Assembly: GCF_030052815.1 (NCBI RefSeq)
Contig: NW_026614693.1
Coordinates: 62,001-126,000 of the forward strand
Length of the DNA: 64,000 nt
From: Hevea brasiliensis
Lineage: Eukaryota > Streptophyta > Magnoliopsida > Malpighiales > Euphorbiaceae
Reading direction: 5' to 3'
In this document: piece by piece, positions 33,523 through 46,061 of the stretch
How positions within the stretch are numbered: the stretch's first letter is position 1
How the letters are laid out: every line of letters begins with the position of its first letter
Made by a program: the position numbers and the translations under genes
The notes under the pieces: model-generated
Databases searched by the model: none
Told to the model about the DNA's origin: nothing
Seen by the model: the letters and a program-made list of their open reading frames with translations, nothing else

Positions 33523-34956
33523 GTGTTGATTGATCAGATCAAAATGGCTGCCCAGAATGATCAGAAGTATCAGAAGCTATTGGAAGAAGTCAGACAAGGT
33601 AAGAAACCAGAATTCTCAATAAGAGATGATGGTCTACTACTACACCAGGGCAGAATGTGTGTTCCTAATGATGTTGATTTGAGGCAGATCATTTTTAAGG
33701 AAGCACATGAGTCTCCTTTTGCCATGCACCCTGGTGGCACAAAAATGTATAGAGGGCTAAAGGAGCATTACTGGTGGATGGGTATGAAAAGAGATGTGGC
33801 AGAATTTGTTTCAAAATGCCTAACTTGTCCCCAAGTGAAGGCAGAACACCAAGTACCAACTAGGTTATTACATCCACTACCAGTGCCAAAATGGAAATGG
33901 GAGAGAATAACTATGGATATTGTGATGGGACTTTCGAGTACACAGAAGAGTCACGATGCAGTTTGGGTCATTATTGACAGACTGACTAAGTCTGCTCATT
34001 TTCTGCTAGTTCAGATGGACTATAGTTTAGAAAGATTGGCCAAGTTGTATATAGATGAGATTATGAGACTGCATGGAGTACCAGTATCCATCGTATCTGA
34101 CAGAGATCCTAGGTTCTATTCTAGATTCTGGGGTAGTCTTCAGAGAGCCCTAGGAACTAGATTGAACTTCAAGATGACATTCCACCCACGCATGCATGGC
34201 CGCTTTGAGAGGGTAATTCAGATCTTGGAGGACATGCTACAGGCTTGTGTGATTGAATTTGAGGGCAGTTGGGATGCACACTTGCCTTTAATTGAGTTTG
34301 CTTACAACAACAGTTACCAATCAAGCATTGGGATGCCTCCATATGAAGCTTTGTATGGCAGAAAATGTAGAACCATGTTGTGTTGGGATGACGTGGGTGA
34401 AAGAAAAATGATTGGACCCGAAATTGTTCAGCAGACTGAAGAAAAGATCAGGGTGATCAAAGATCGACTTAAGACTGCATCAGACTGTCAGAAGTCCTAT
34501 ATTGATCTAAAGAGAAGGGATATTGAGTATGCAGTGGGTGAGAAAGTATTCCTCAAGGTTTCTCCTTGGAAGAGAATTATGAGATTCGGCAGGAAGGGGA
34601 AACTGAGTCCTCGCTTCATTGGGCCGTATGAGGTTTTGGAAAGAGTGGGTCCTTTGGCATATTGATTGGAACTACCTCAAGAGTTAGAGAAGATACATAA
34701 TGTCTTTCATGTGTCTATGTTGAGGAGGTATCGATCAGACCCATCTCATGTACTACCAGTAGAAGAAATTGAAGTGAATCCAAACCTCACATATGAGGAA
34801 GAACCCATAGAAATTCTGGCTTATGAGGTGAAGCTACTATGGAACAAGCAAATACCGTTGGTAAAAGTGCTGTGGAACCATCATTCGGGCCAGGAGGTTG
34901 CTTGGGAACGAGAGGAGGACATGAGGAAACAGCACCCACAGCTATTCAGAGATTGA
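33523..34956 (+). pseudogene. A2 integrase with chromodomain (one late stop)
   Basis: An uninterrupted 380-codon stretch (33523-34665) holds the HHCC zinc region (MHPGGTKMY ... KCLTCPQVK) and a DD35E core: Asp 33916-33918, Asp 34099-34101 and Glu 34207-34209, exactly 35 residues between the last two. The GPY/F module is FIGPYEVLERV. TGA at 34663-34665 replaces an Arg codon, then the chromodomain continues to 34956. The usual DGQSE stretch before the catalytic Glu is altered (RMHGRFE). This is the best preserved enzyme domain in the window. Confidence 0.93.
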
Positions 34957-34978
34957 TACCAGGTAAAATTTCGAGACT

Positions 34979-34993
34979 TAAGGGGGGGAGAAT
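34979..34993 (+). other. Polypurine tract of A2
   Basis: TAAGGGGGGGAGAAT abuts the 3' LTR. Confidence 0.8.
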
Positions 34994-35162
34994 TGTAACA
35001 CCCCTATTTGCATAGCCTGGTATATTTCACTGTTCTGGTGATCGGAGTTGGTCCGGACAATTAAGGGATTAAAACCATACTTAAGACAACTAGCTAATCC
35101 CTAAACACAAATAATTAGTAATTGTCAATTAGTTAAGTATAAATAAGAAAAACAGAACATAA

Positions 35163-35214
35163 GAAGTTAAACGAGCTGAGAGTCATAACGATGGGTGACC
35201 TTCTCAGGAAGGAC
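35163..35214 (+). promoter_or_regulatory. 5S rRNA-like module in A2 3' LTR
   Basis: AGTTAAACGAGC and GATGGGTGACC appear 169 bp from the LTR start. Confidence 0.6.
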
Positions 35215-35544
35215 TACGAAGTCGATTTAAACTCAAATTTCGAACTGTAAAATGTGATGCTGCAGTCCTTAGGACCATTACAAACACAGTGGAAAAGAGA
35301 AAATCATGAAAAAGAATTGTTAAGTCAGTCAAATAATTAAGTCAGGGAGCCGAAAGAAATATTAAATTATTTACAAACCGGGTTAAACCAGTGAGGAGCA
35401 ATTTGGTCAATTGATCCCGAGAGCTGAATCCTGACCTAACTGTCAAATAAAATCAGAGAAAAGAAAATTTCGGAGTCGGGAATTAAATTAAAGAACTAAT
35501 AGAAAAATAAATAAAAAAAAAGAAAATGAAAAAGTGAAGAGAGA

Positions 35545-35572
35545 TGACATCATGCATGACATCATGCATGAT
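35545..35572 (+). promoter_or_regulatory. Doubled TGACATCATGCA site in A2 3' LTR
   Basis: The two tandem units and following TGATG are identical to those in the 5' LTR. Confidence 0.5.
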
Positions 35573-37779
35573 GCCATAAATCCTATAATTAAAATTTTAT
35601 TTAAATTGATTTATGGTCTTCCTGAGACATAAAAAAAGAAAAAAAAAAGAAAAAAAAAACAAAGGTCTTCTTCTTCCCTAAGTGCCGCCCTCACTCTCTC
35701 TCTCCCTCTCAATTTCTAAACCTCCATGGAAGCATGCACTCAAGCTTTTGAACCCACCAATTAAATCCTAATTTCCCTAAATTATCAACTTAAACCTCAT
35801 CCTTGCATCTTGAAGAGTATAGAGGAGCAAGAAATAGAAAGCAAATTGGGGAAAAGGGGAGTTAGAAATTGCTACACAAAGGTTAGTAATAAACTCTAAA
35901 TTATTTCTTTAAATTTCATGCAAATATGCTTAAAGTAACTTAGAAACTAAAGAAATGAAGTAAAAAAATTTGTGGAGGACCAAATTGAAAATTTGGCTAG
36001 CTAGGGTTACTATGCATATGTTTATGTTTTAATTGAATTTAATATGTTAGGAAAGCTTGTATGAATGTGGTAGAGAGATTAAGATGCTTAGATTTGGTTA
36101 AATACAACAATTTGGTGAGTTAGGGTTTTAGACACTTAGGGTTTAGAGACAAAAATGTGAGAAATTGGTAAATGATATCTTTGACCTAGTTTGAGGTGAG
36201 AAATGGTCATTTGTGACCAAATGAAGTCTGTTAGAAATGTTGGAGTCGAGGTTAAATTCGGATTCAATGTGGTCATGCTGCTGGCAGCAGGACCAAGGTC
36301 CCTTTGAGGGACCAAAACTGAAAATTTACAAGTCCAATTGGTATGAGACCAATTGGGAATGAAAATAGACACAAAATGACACAATTTTTATTTAGGAACC
36401 ATGCCCAAAAAGTGAGCAAAACCTAGTGAACAAGTTGACCAAATCCGGAAATTCTCAGTCTGACCTGTACAAATTGACCAAATGAATAGTGTTTGTTCAT
36501 TTGGCCATAACTTGAGCTAGGCAGGTCTAAATGACCTGACATTTTACCAGTGGACAGATGAGATATAGACCTAAAACTTTCATGAAGAATACAAACCCAA
36601 ATTATGCCATTAACCAAGTCATTTGGCCACCCAAATTTGGTGACCTAAAACTGCCAGAACCAAAATTTGTCCAGAAAATCTGGGTTAAGTCCAATCCGGC
36701 AGCCATGGTTCAAATGGCTATAACTTGAGCTACAAAACTCCAATTGAAGTGATTCAAAAAGGAGAATAAACTTAAATAATAGGGAACATTTTATATGAAG
36801 GAAGTTTTTCCAAATTCTAACAGAAAAATAACCAATGGAATAGTGCAACTTAAGACACCAAAACTGAAAATTTGCAATTTTGCCTAAAAGACCTAAGTTT
36901 TGAGAAAACAACCAAAACCAACAAATTTAGTAACCAAAATGTGGTATGTGGGTGAAGTTGGAATTCCCATACCTATTAAGCCTTAGAAAGTCAACAAATT
37001 GACTTGAATAGTGTAGTGAATAGTAACCCCGAAACACAAATTTTAAAGAACGTCAAGTTTAGCAGATATAAGCTAGATAAAAGTGAATTTGAATTTATTT
37101 TTGAATTTATGCTAAGTTATGGTGCTGAAACACTGTAAAACTGTGTGTTTCAGCTGAAAAAGACTTGGAATGTCGGAGAGACTGAGTCAAGGCCTAGAGG
37201 CGACTCACGTCAGGTTTGTACACAATAAACCTTACTTGAGCATTTTGTCATTGAAAAAAATTGATTTGGTATGATTTATGAAAATTTGGTATTAATCATG
37301 AATTGTGTTGCCACTTTGTGTATGAAACTATGACTTTGGAAATCTATTGGATTTCTCATGAATTATTTGAATAAAATGTTTGAAATAGATTTTTATTTCA
37401 CACTTAGCATGACAGTTCCTTATTATTCCTTCTCCATTCATAGGGTGAGATCGATTATTTTTCCTCCCTCTCTGGTTTACCAGTTGAGGTTGTCGATCGG
37501 ATGAGTACTCATTAGCTAGCCAGCCACCTCCCTCATTGATTTTGATTAGTGGGGTTGTATATTGCTTTGTCGTGGTGTACAACACGGCATTGATCGGAAA
37601 TTTTGTGTCATGGCTTAAGTTGTGTATGAATTGGCAATACTGTGTTTATGAAATTATTTGACCCAAAAATTTTGCTATAATGAGTTTTGATAATTGTTGA
37701 AATATAATTGTGCAACATTTAAATTGTATTTTGTCAACGAATGATTTATGTACTGCATTTTAATTTTTATTGTGCACCA

Positions 37780-37821
37780 CTGAGTATTTTTATACTCAGC
37801 GATAGCTTATTTTGCTGTCGC
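37780..37821 (+). other. Paired hairpins in A2 3' LTR
   Basis: CTGAGT/ACTCAG abuts GCGATAGC/GCTGTCGC. Confidence 0.6.
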
Positions 37822-38446
37822 AGATAAGAGCAAGGAGAAAGCAGCAGAGTGAGCTGCTATTGAAATTGAGGACTACACTGATCTTTTTGTACGGGTATTG
37901 TTTTATACCCTTGTAGTTATTTTGATGTAAATATTGTAAAGTTGAGCAGTTGTATAACAAACTGTAATAATATTATTTTTGGATTTTTTTTTTGTTAATT
38001 AAGATTTGTATTTGTGAATTTCGTACTATATGCACTGTGAATGAAGTTATGAAATATTTTAAGTTGATAAATTTTTTGTTGAATTGTAAAATGAATTGAA
38101 TTGTGTTGACTTGAGATTATTTGGAGGTTGGGAGTTGCGGAAAATTTATTGGAAGTATTTTTCTCAGGTATTTGAAGAACTATTTTCTCAAAATACAGAC
38201 AGCACTCTGTCAAAATTTTTATAAAATTTGTGGAAAAATAAAAATGGACAAAATTTTTTACTAGTTTTTAAGCTTTGAATAAATGATTTTAATTCCTACC
38301 GAAACCCTCACCGCTTCCAAAATGTAAGAAAATGGTTTTAAAATCCCTTATAGTGTACTTAATGAATTATCGGTAGGTAAAGTTCGGTAGTTCATTAGGT
38401 ATTCTACAGGATCATGTTATGCCTTACAGAGGGGTAAGGTGTGACA

Positions 38447-39636
38447 AACCAGTTGTCAGGAAAGTGGTAGGAGAAAACAATTACATAGGCCGTGTAAGGG
38501 ACCCCGCGTAATGGTCCCTGGCTCATGTTACATTCTATCCCACTATTTGATGAAGAGTTTCAAGGCTTCAGAGAGTTACAGGGCCTACACCATATAATGG
38601 TACATGGGCCATGTATTTTTCCCAGCTCAGATACTAATTTGACTCCAACTGTATTTTGCATGTCTTGAAAAGACTTCTAAGACCTCCAGGACTCTGAATT
38701 AAGGGTTTTTATGCCAAGGATATATACAAAAGTCAGAAAATAAACCAGGGATCACATCTTTTACATTTAAACTTAGATTTTCAATAATTTAGAGAGATTT
38801 ACACCAAGGCTCTTGGGAGAGATTTACAGCTGAAGTTCCAAAAGTTCAAAGCTGTAGAGTCTTTTATCTGGGTCCCTTTGTTATATTTCTTCATATGTTT
38901 TGTTATTGTTATTTTATTTTTAGTTGATTGCTAAACTCACAATGAATGAGTAGTCTTCTTAATTATAAAATTAGGGATGTAGCACTTTCAGTTTTATTAT
39001 GGGTTGACGTTGATTTTATTTAATAAATTTGGAGTTTTTTTCTTTGATTCAATTTCTTGTGATCGTAATGCATACTTTGTGTAAAACTCCACTTAGTTAT
39101 GATTCTAGATAATAATTAAAGGACTAAAAGATGAATATTAATATTGGAAAATCAAGATATTGAACTTAAGGTTTTTAACCTAGAGATAGGTTGAAATCTT
39201 ATGTGGAGTTCATAATTATTCAAAGAGCTTAAAGGTTCTTAATTAAGATTGATAGTCATGAAAGTAGGGTTCAGGTTAATTAAGACACACCTTGAGTACC
39301 TTGAGAGAGGATTTAAGATAATTTAGGGTTAATTTTCTTCGAAGTAACAACTTTAGTTATTTAATAAATAAGATTAGATCTATAATAGGTTGAAGTGTGG
39401 GCCCCTAATTCTAAAATTGCTTTCATTAATTGATTATCTTAGTTAAATTATTGAGCTTCCTTTATTTCATTAGTTCTAGTTAACTTAGTTTAAATTCTCA
39501 TCATTATAATTGATAGTCTAGATAGTTACAATTGCTGTTTGGTTTAGTACTCACCAAGTCCCTAGTGGGAACAATACTCACTCATTCCTGTATTACTTGT
39601 TGATGATCTGTGCACTTGTGAGATATTGCACAACAA
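38447..39636 (+). repeat. B2 5' LTR, right portion, beginning with the 472-bp repeat copy
   Basis: 38447-38918 repeats 26260-26731. The LTR then continues to about 39636 (GCACAACA). Total B2 LTR length without the duplicate is about 1.46 kb, near B1's. Confidence 0.85.
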
Positions 39637-39642
39637 GTTTGT

Positions 39643-39662
39643 GGCATTGTGGCTAGGGAACT
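39643..39662 (+). other. Primer binding site of B2 (degenerate)
   Basis: TGGCATTGTGGCTAGGGAAC resembles the tRNA-Asp-type TGGCGCCGTTGCCGGGGAAC with several changes. Confidence 0.6.
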
Positions 39663-39775
39663 TTGGTTGATATTAGATAATAGGCAATATAGCTAATTTA
39701 TACATTTTTTATTTAATTTTATTAGTTATTTTATTTTGTTTTCTTTATTTCTTTTCCAGGCCTTCTATTTAGTTT

Positions 39776-41420
39776 ATGACCAGAACTAAACTAAAAGAAA
39801 TACTTGAATTGGATCCAGAGATAGATAAAACTTTAAGAGCCATTAAAATGGGGAAAAAGCAATAAGAAATTAAAACTTCAACCATGGCAGACAATAGGGG
39901 ACCTTGAGGGACTATGAAGCCCTAACTATTCGAGGATTCCAACCAAGTGTTACCAGACCTACAATAGATGCAAACAACTTCGAACTTAAATCGATATGGC
40001 TCTAGATGACTCAATAGACATAATTTGGAGGGTCACCGATGGATGATCCACACTATCACCTCTAATGTTTTCTTGCTTTATGCTACACATTCAAGATGAA
40101 TGGTGTTTCTGAGGATGCTATTAGACTCAAAGCATTTCCATTCTTCCTTAGAGATGAAGCAAGAAAGTTGTTACTACCTCAACCTATAGGATCATTCACT
40201 AACTAGGCAAACCTTTCGTAAACCTTTTTATCAAGATACTTGCCACTTATAAAGACCGCTAAATTGATAACTGAACTAAACACATTCAAGCAAAGGGATA
40301 ATAAAACTCTATGATGCATGGGAAAGGTACAAAGATCTTCAGATGGAGTACCACACCATGACATTTAGGACTAGCTCCTAATCTAAAACTTTTACAATGG
40401 TTTATTACCATTAATAAGAAGCATAGTAGATTCAGTAGCTAGTGGAGATCTGATAGAAAAAATGACCACAAAAGCTTTTGAATTATGGAGAGAGTTACAC
40501 ATCATAATTATGAATAGTTGAATGAGAGAGGGGATATCAAAAGAACAGGTGGAGTATTAGAACTAGATTCTCTTAGTATGATCAATGCTCAATTTGACCA
40601 ATTTTCAAAAAGTCTTGACAAAATGCAAGCCAATACAATTGGAACCAATAATCATTCCTATGACCATTATGGAGGAGGACATTAAACTTAGAATGCAATA
40701 ACTATAGTGAGCCAACCATAAAATAGATGAACTATATGAACAAAAGTGGAAACTTTAATAAGAGGGCAACCAACAATCCTTATTCTAACACCTACAACCC
40801 TAGATGAAGGAACCACCTAAATTTCTCATGGTCAAACTTACAAAACCAATAGAACTAGCTAATCAACAGATAGTAGGGATAGAGACCAGCACCATTAGGT
40901 TTTCAGAAATGAGGTAAAAACATAACTTAACCACCACCACCTCCTCAACCTCAATAGCTTGAACTAAAATTAGCTATGGAATCCATCATGGACAGTTTTC
41001 TAATAGCTTAGCAATAATAGAATGAAATGATCAAACAACTTACTTCTAGAATGGACTAGTTGGTGACACATAAAAGAATGCTTAAGAACCAAATTACTCA
41101 GTAAGCTAGTTCTTTCAGCAAAGCCATTAGTAAACTACCTAGTCAGTTAGAGATGAACCCAAAGGAACAATGCAAGGCAATTACCTTAAGGAGTGGTAAG
41201 ATACTAGAAGATCAAAGACCAAAAACCAAAAAGAAAATAACAGATGAAACTTCTGGTGAAATTGAGACTCAAGCAAGGGAAGAGGAAACACAAGCTAACA
41301 AAGGTAAGGAGAAGAAGGAGGAAAAGAAAGAAAAGAAGAAGGAGCTATCAAAGCCCTATCAAACACTGTTGCCTTTTCCTCAGAGATTCCAGAAAGCTAA
41401 ACTAGACAAGTAGTTTGGGA
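39776..41420 (+). pseudogene. B2 gag (broken)
   Basis: The ATG at 39776 opens MTRTKLKEILELDPEIDKTL, parallel to B1. Recognisable pieces are FQPSVTRPTIDANNFELK (about 39940) and NPKEQCKAITLRSGKILE (41156-41210), with a Lys/Glu-rich tail to 41413. Many stops (for example 39862 and about 40001) and frame changes are present. It would be a particle protein if intact. Confidence 0.8.
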
Positions 41421-42590
41421 AATTTTTAGAAGTTTTGTAGAAACTTTATAACAACATTCCATTTATGGAAGCTCTATCTCCAATGCTATCATATGATAAA
41501 TTCTTAAAAGAGATACTTTCAAATAATAGGAAGCTTGATGAATATTAGACAATGGCTCTTACAAAAGAATGTAGTGCAATCTTGCAGAACAAACTGCTTT
41601 AAAGCTGAAAGACCCTTGAAGCTTTTCCATACTTCATCTCATTGGCAACATGAATATTGATGAGGTCCTTTGCGACTTGGAAGTAAGTGTTAGTTTGATG
41701 TCCCTATCTATCTGTCAAAAATTGAATGTTGGAGAAATTAAACTGACCACAATTTCTTTACAATTGGTAGACAGATCTGCGAAGTATTCAATAAGAATTT
41801 TGGAGAACATCCTCATAAAGGTTGGTAAATTTTTTTATACCAGTAGACTTTATTGTTCTAGAAATGGAGAATGATGTTCAAATTTCCATAATCTTGGAAA
41901 GACCTTTTTTAGCAACTGTCGAAGCAATCATAGATATTAAAAATGGGCAATTGACTCTCAAAGTGGGAGAAGAGTAAGCAGAGTTCAACTTATTTCATGC
42001 CGTGAAACAAAAGTTAGACATAGACAAGTGTTTAAGGGTTGACATAATTGATGAGCTAGTTAAAGAGGAATTCAACAAGAGATATCAAGAGGATCCTCTA
42101 AAAGCTTGTATTATGCAAAACGATACTACAAAAGATGAAAATAAAGAAATTGTGGCAATAGCACAATCACTAGAAGCTAGCCCACCATTACCATTAGCTT
42201 AAGCACTTTAAGTAGAGGAGTTGAAGCAAACTTCAACCATGTCAACATGCAATGATAAAGAGGAATGCTATAGGTAAAACTCAAACCCCTTTCTTTCACT
42301 CTCAAGTATGCATTTCTTGGCTCAAACTCTACTTTTCTTGTAATAATTAATGCTAGTCTAATTGAGCTAGAAGAAGAAAAATTTTTGAGGGAATTGAGAA
42401 ACTATAGGAAGATAATTGGGTACAAGATAGAAGACCTAAAGGGAATTAACCCTTCCATTTGTATGCATAAGATATCTATGGAAGAATAATAGTAAACCCA
42501 CTATAGAGCACCAAAGGAGACTTAACCCTAAGACAAAAGAGGTAGTTAAGATGAAAATCTTAAAACTATTAGATGCATTTGTAATCTACC
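41421..42590 (+). pseudogene. B2 protease and linker (broken)
   Basis: The protease motif reads CDLEVSVSLMSLS at about 41670-41710; the active-site D-L-G has become D-L-E, so it would be inactive even without stops. The linker to RT is traceable by its match to B1 through 42480 despite stops. Confidence 0.78.
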
Positions 42591-43810
42591 ATATTTTTTA
42601 TAGTAAATGTGTTAGTCTAGTACATGTAGTACCTAAGAAGTGTGGGATGACTATAATAAAAAATGAAAATAATTAGCTAATCCCTACTAGGACAGTCACT
42701 AATTAGCGAATGTCCATTGACTATAGAAAACCAAATAATGCCACCTGAAAAGGCCATTTCCCTCTTCTATTCATTTATCAAATGCTTGAGAGACTAGCCA
42801 AGCATTCAAATTTCTGTTACTTAGATAGGTACTCAAGATTTTTCCAAATCCCAATTCACCCAGAGGACCAAAAAAATAATACTTTCACCTATCCCTATGA
42901 AAATTTTTATATATAGGAGAATGCCTTTTGGTCTATATAATGCCCTTGCTACTTTTTAAAAATGCATGATGGTAATTTTCTCTGACTCTATTGAAAACAT
43001 AATAGAGGTATCTATGGATACTTCTTTGTCTATGGCACTACTTTTGATGACTGTTTGACTAATCTTTCTAAAGTGTTACAAAGATGTGAGGAATTAAACC
43101 TAGTACTTAATTGGGAGAAATGCCACTTCATGGTTAAAAAAGGCATAGTTCTTGGTCATCTAGTTTCAAAAAGAGGCATAGAGGTAGATAAGGCAAAGAT
43201 CGAAGTCATTGAAAAGATACCACCACCAACATCAGTCAAAGGAGTGCAAAGCTTTTTGGGACATACAGGATTATATTGAAGATTCATAAAACATTTTTCC
43301 AAAATAGCTAAGCCACTAACAAACTTGTTAAATCAAGATGTACCCTTTGATTTTGATGAAAGTTGCCTTGCTTCTTTTTACAGGATAAAGGAAGTACTAA
43401 TCTTTGAGTTAATAATGCAACTGCCAGACTGAGAGCTACCATTTGAGATCATGTGTGATGCAAGTGACTATGCAGTAGGAGTAGTTCTTGTGAAAAGGAA
43501 AGAAAAGAAAGTCCATGCTATCTACTATGCCAGCTAAATGCTTGATGATGCATAAATCAACTACATAACTATAGAGAAAGAGTTTCTGGCTTTTGTATTC
43601 ACAATCGAAAAATTTAGATTATACCTAGTTGGATTAAAAGTCATTGTATACACAGATCATGCAGCTCTTTGGTATCTCTCGAGTAAGAAAGAGGTAAAAC
43701 CAAGGCGAATCGGGCAGATACTTCTCTTACAAGAATTTGACTTGGAAATTAAAGATAGAAAGGAAACCAAAAATGTAGTAGCAATTCATCCCTCTAGATT
43801 GAAGTAAGAA
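42591..43810 (+). pseudogene. B2 reverse transcriptase and RNase H (broken)
   Basis: RT pieces include VPKKCGMTIIKN (42628), RMPFGLYNA (42918) and, in one open frame at 43055-43279, LSKVLQRCEELNLVLNWEKC and GHLVSKRGIEVDKAKIE. The catalytic DD region near 43015 is altered. RNase H shows CDASDYAVG (43458) and [11 protein letters not shown] (43647-43680). Stops and indels are frequent. Confidence 0.85.
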
Positions 43811-45140
43811 GAATGGGAGGAATTCAATTGATGACATGCCAACAGGTGAATCCTTTCCAAATAAGCACTTCCTGTCCATAACTCAACCCTCATGGTATAC
43901 AAACATAGTTAAATATCTTATATGCAGAGTGCTACCACCAAGTATGTGCTATCAACAGAGGAAAAAGTATTTATTTGACATAAAAGACTATAGTTGGGAA
44001 GAACCTCTGCTATATAAGAGATGTAATGATGGCCTCATCAGAAGATGCATTATAGAGGAGGAAGTTGAGAGCATACTCCAACACTATCATTCCTTAACGG
44101 AGGACACTTTAGCACAACAAAAATAATAGTAGAGGTAATGTAAGCGTGTTTTTATTGGCCACCCTTGTTTAGAGATGTAAGAAACTTTGTGCTTACATAC
44201 GGTCAATGTCAAAGGACCGATAATATCTCAAGAAGGAATGAGATAGCCCTACATGGAACACTTGAAGTAGAGCTTTTTGACATTTGGAGGATAGAGTAAA
44301 TCCTAATTGGTGTGAATTATGTATCCAAATGGGTAGAAGCAATAACCTTGCCAACCAATGATGTTAGAGTGGTAATCAAATTCCTTAAGAAATACATTTT
44401 TACAAGTTGTGAGACACTAAGAGCCATAATTAGTGATGGGGGAAGTCACTTCTATAATAGCCAATTTGAAGCACTACTCAAGAATTATGGAGTGGCTTAT
44501 AAAGTGGCAACACCGTATCACCCATAAACAAGCTGACAAATGGAAATCTCAAATAGGTAATTGAAGAGGAAACTTGAGATAATAGTTAATCACTCAAGAA
44601 AGAATTAGTCCTTGAAACTTGATAATGCACTATAGGCCTACCATATAGCCTTTAAAATACCTATTGGAACTACTCCTTTCCACCTAATATTTAGGAAATC
44701 ATGGCACCTTCTTGTCAAGCTTGAACATAAGGTTTATTGAGCACTAAAAACACTAAACTTTGAATTGAAGAGCGCTACAGAAAAAAGGCTTCTACAGCTT
44801 AATGAATTGGAAGAAATTAGGCAAGATGCCTATAATAACGCAAGGATTTATAAAGGAAGGACTAAAAACTGGCATAACAAGCACATTATAAGAAGAGAAA
44901 TTAAAGAAGAAGACCTTGTCTTACTATTCAATTTTAGATTGAAGCTATTCCCTGGAAAGTTGATATCTTGATGGTCCGGACATTTCAAAGTCTTATAAGT
45001 TTTCTCTCATGGAGTGGTAGAAGTATAGAGTGAGACATCAGAGCATTCAATGTCAATGGCCAATGCCTAATGCCATACCTCTCTGGAAAGCCTATTAAGA
45101 AAGAAGCTACACACTCCTTTGCTGACCCACTTACCCTTCA
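43811..45140 (+). pseudogene. B2 integrase (broken)
   Basis: Open stretches at 43836-44126, 44312-44527 and 44765-44971 cover the N-terminal region, part of the core (ISDGGSHFYNSQFEALLKNY near 44430) and the C-terminal LLQLNELEEIRQDAYNNAR segment. The first core Asp region (IWRIE) is changed and the Glu region is interrupted by stops. Confidence 0.83.
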
Positions 45141-46061
45141 ATGAGCCAAAAGTATAGTCAAGCTAAAGACTATAAATAAGTGCTCCTTGGGAGGAGCCTA
45201 AGTTTTAAAGTTTTAATTTCTTTTATTGTATTACAATTTTTTTTTTAATTTGCGTACCCCTAACCAAACTCTAACCTTGAATTATTTCAGATTAAGAGAG
45301 GAAAAGCAAGAAACCGAAAAGAGGATGGACTAGAACAAAGCACAAAACCATATAAGAGAAGTGAATTTCAATTAAGGAAGTTTCTTTACTTAGTAATTTT
45401 GAGTTATATTAACATATTTATAGCCAAATTAGCATAGAAATAGAAGTCAAATAGGGTATCAATTGCATTTGAAGTGCTATTTAATAGACTTTCCAGTAGC
45501 TAGGTAGTGAAAAATTACCTAAAACACCAGAAGGATCGTGAAAAACTTAAAAAAGCTTAGTCCATAAGGTTACACGGGGCACCCCGTGCATCAAAGCACA
45601 CCCCTTGTAACTTAGGAAGCACAAAAATATAAAGGTAAAGGCACTCCAAAAAGTTACACAGGTACCCCATGCAAGGATGAATGCCTTGTGTAACCAAGGG
45701 TTAAAAACAATTTACAAATAGTGGCCCAAAAAGTTACACAGGGTGACCCATGTAACCTTTCAAGGGTCATATAACCACTCAAGCCAAAAACAAATTTTTA
45801 AAGAGATAAAAGGTTACATGAGGTGACTCATGTAATGTTACATAGCCTCGTGTAAAATATCGCTGTAGTGTTTTTAAAATGGGATTGTTTCGCATGAAAA
45901 AACACACCACCCATAAACTGACTTCCAAAACCTATTTAAACACCAAAACCCTACCCAAACCTCACAAACTCACTTCTCTCTCTCCCAAAATCTCTCAAAT
46001 TTCCTTCCTTCACAAAATCTCCTTTCAAAACCCTAAATTTAATAAACCAAACTCACCTCTA
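45141..46061 (+). other. B2 non-coding gap ahead of third ORF
   Basis: No gene is seen. Iterated palindromes occupy 45563-45860. A CT-rich, leader-like stretch (45950-46030) precedes the third ORF. Confidence 0.65.
45563..45860. repeat. Iterated TTACACGG-type palindromes (B2)
   Basis: Units such as GTTACACGGGGCACCCCGTG, GTTACACAGGTACCCCATG and GTTACATGAGGTGACTCATG recur about six times. They parallel the block at 18375-18650 in B1. Confidence 0.75.

Larger units (their letters stand above)
26732..38446 (+). mobile_element. Chromovirus A2 (Tekay/Del-like), complete, 11715 bp
   Basis: It has LTRs of 3455 bp (26732-30186) and 3453 bp (34994-38446), a primer site, gag, PR, RT, RNase H, integrase, a chromodomain and a polypurine tract. 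It is the same family as A1. The 5' LTR starts TTTAACACCCC, a change from TGTAACACCCC. The 5-bp flanks differ (TTATT left, AACCA right), so no target duplication exists. Confidence 0.95.
34994..38446 (+). repeat. 3' LTR of A2
   Basis: It starts TGTAACACCCC and ends GGTGTGACA. It carries the same modules as the 5' copy. Confidence 0.95.
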
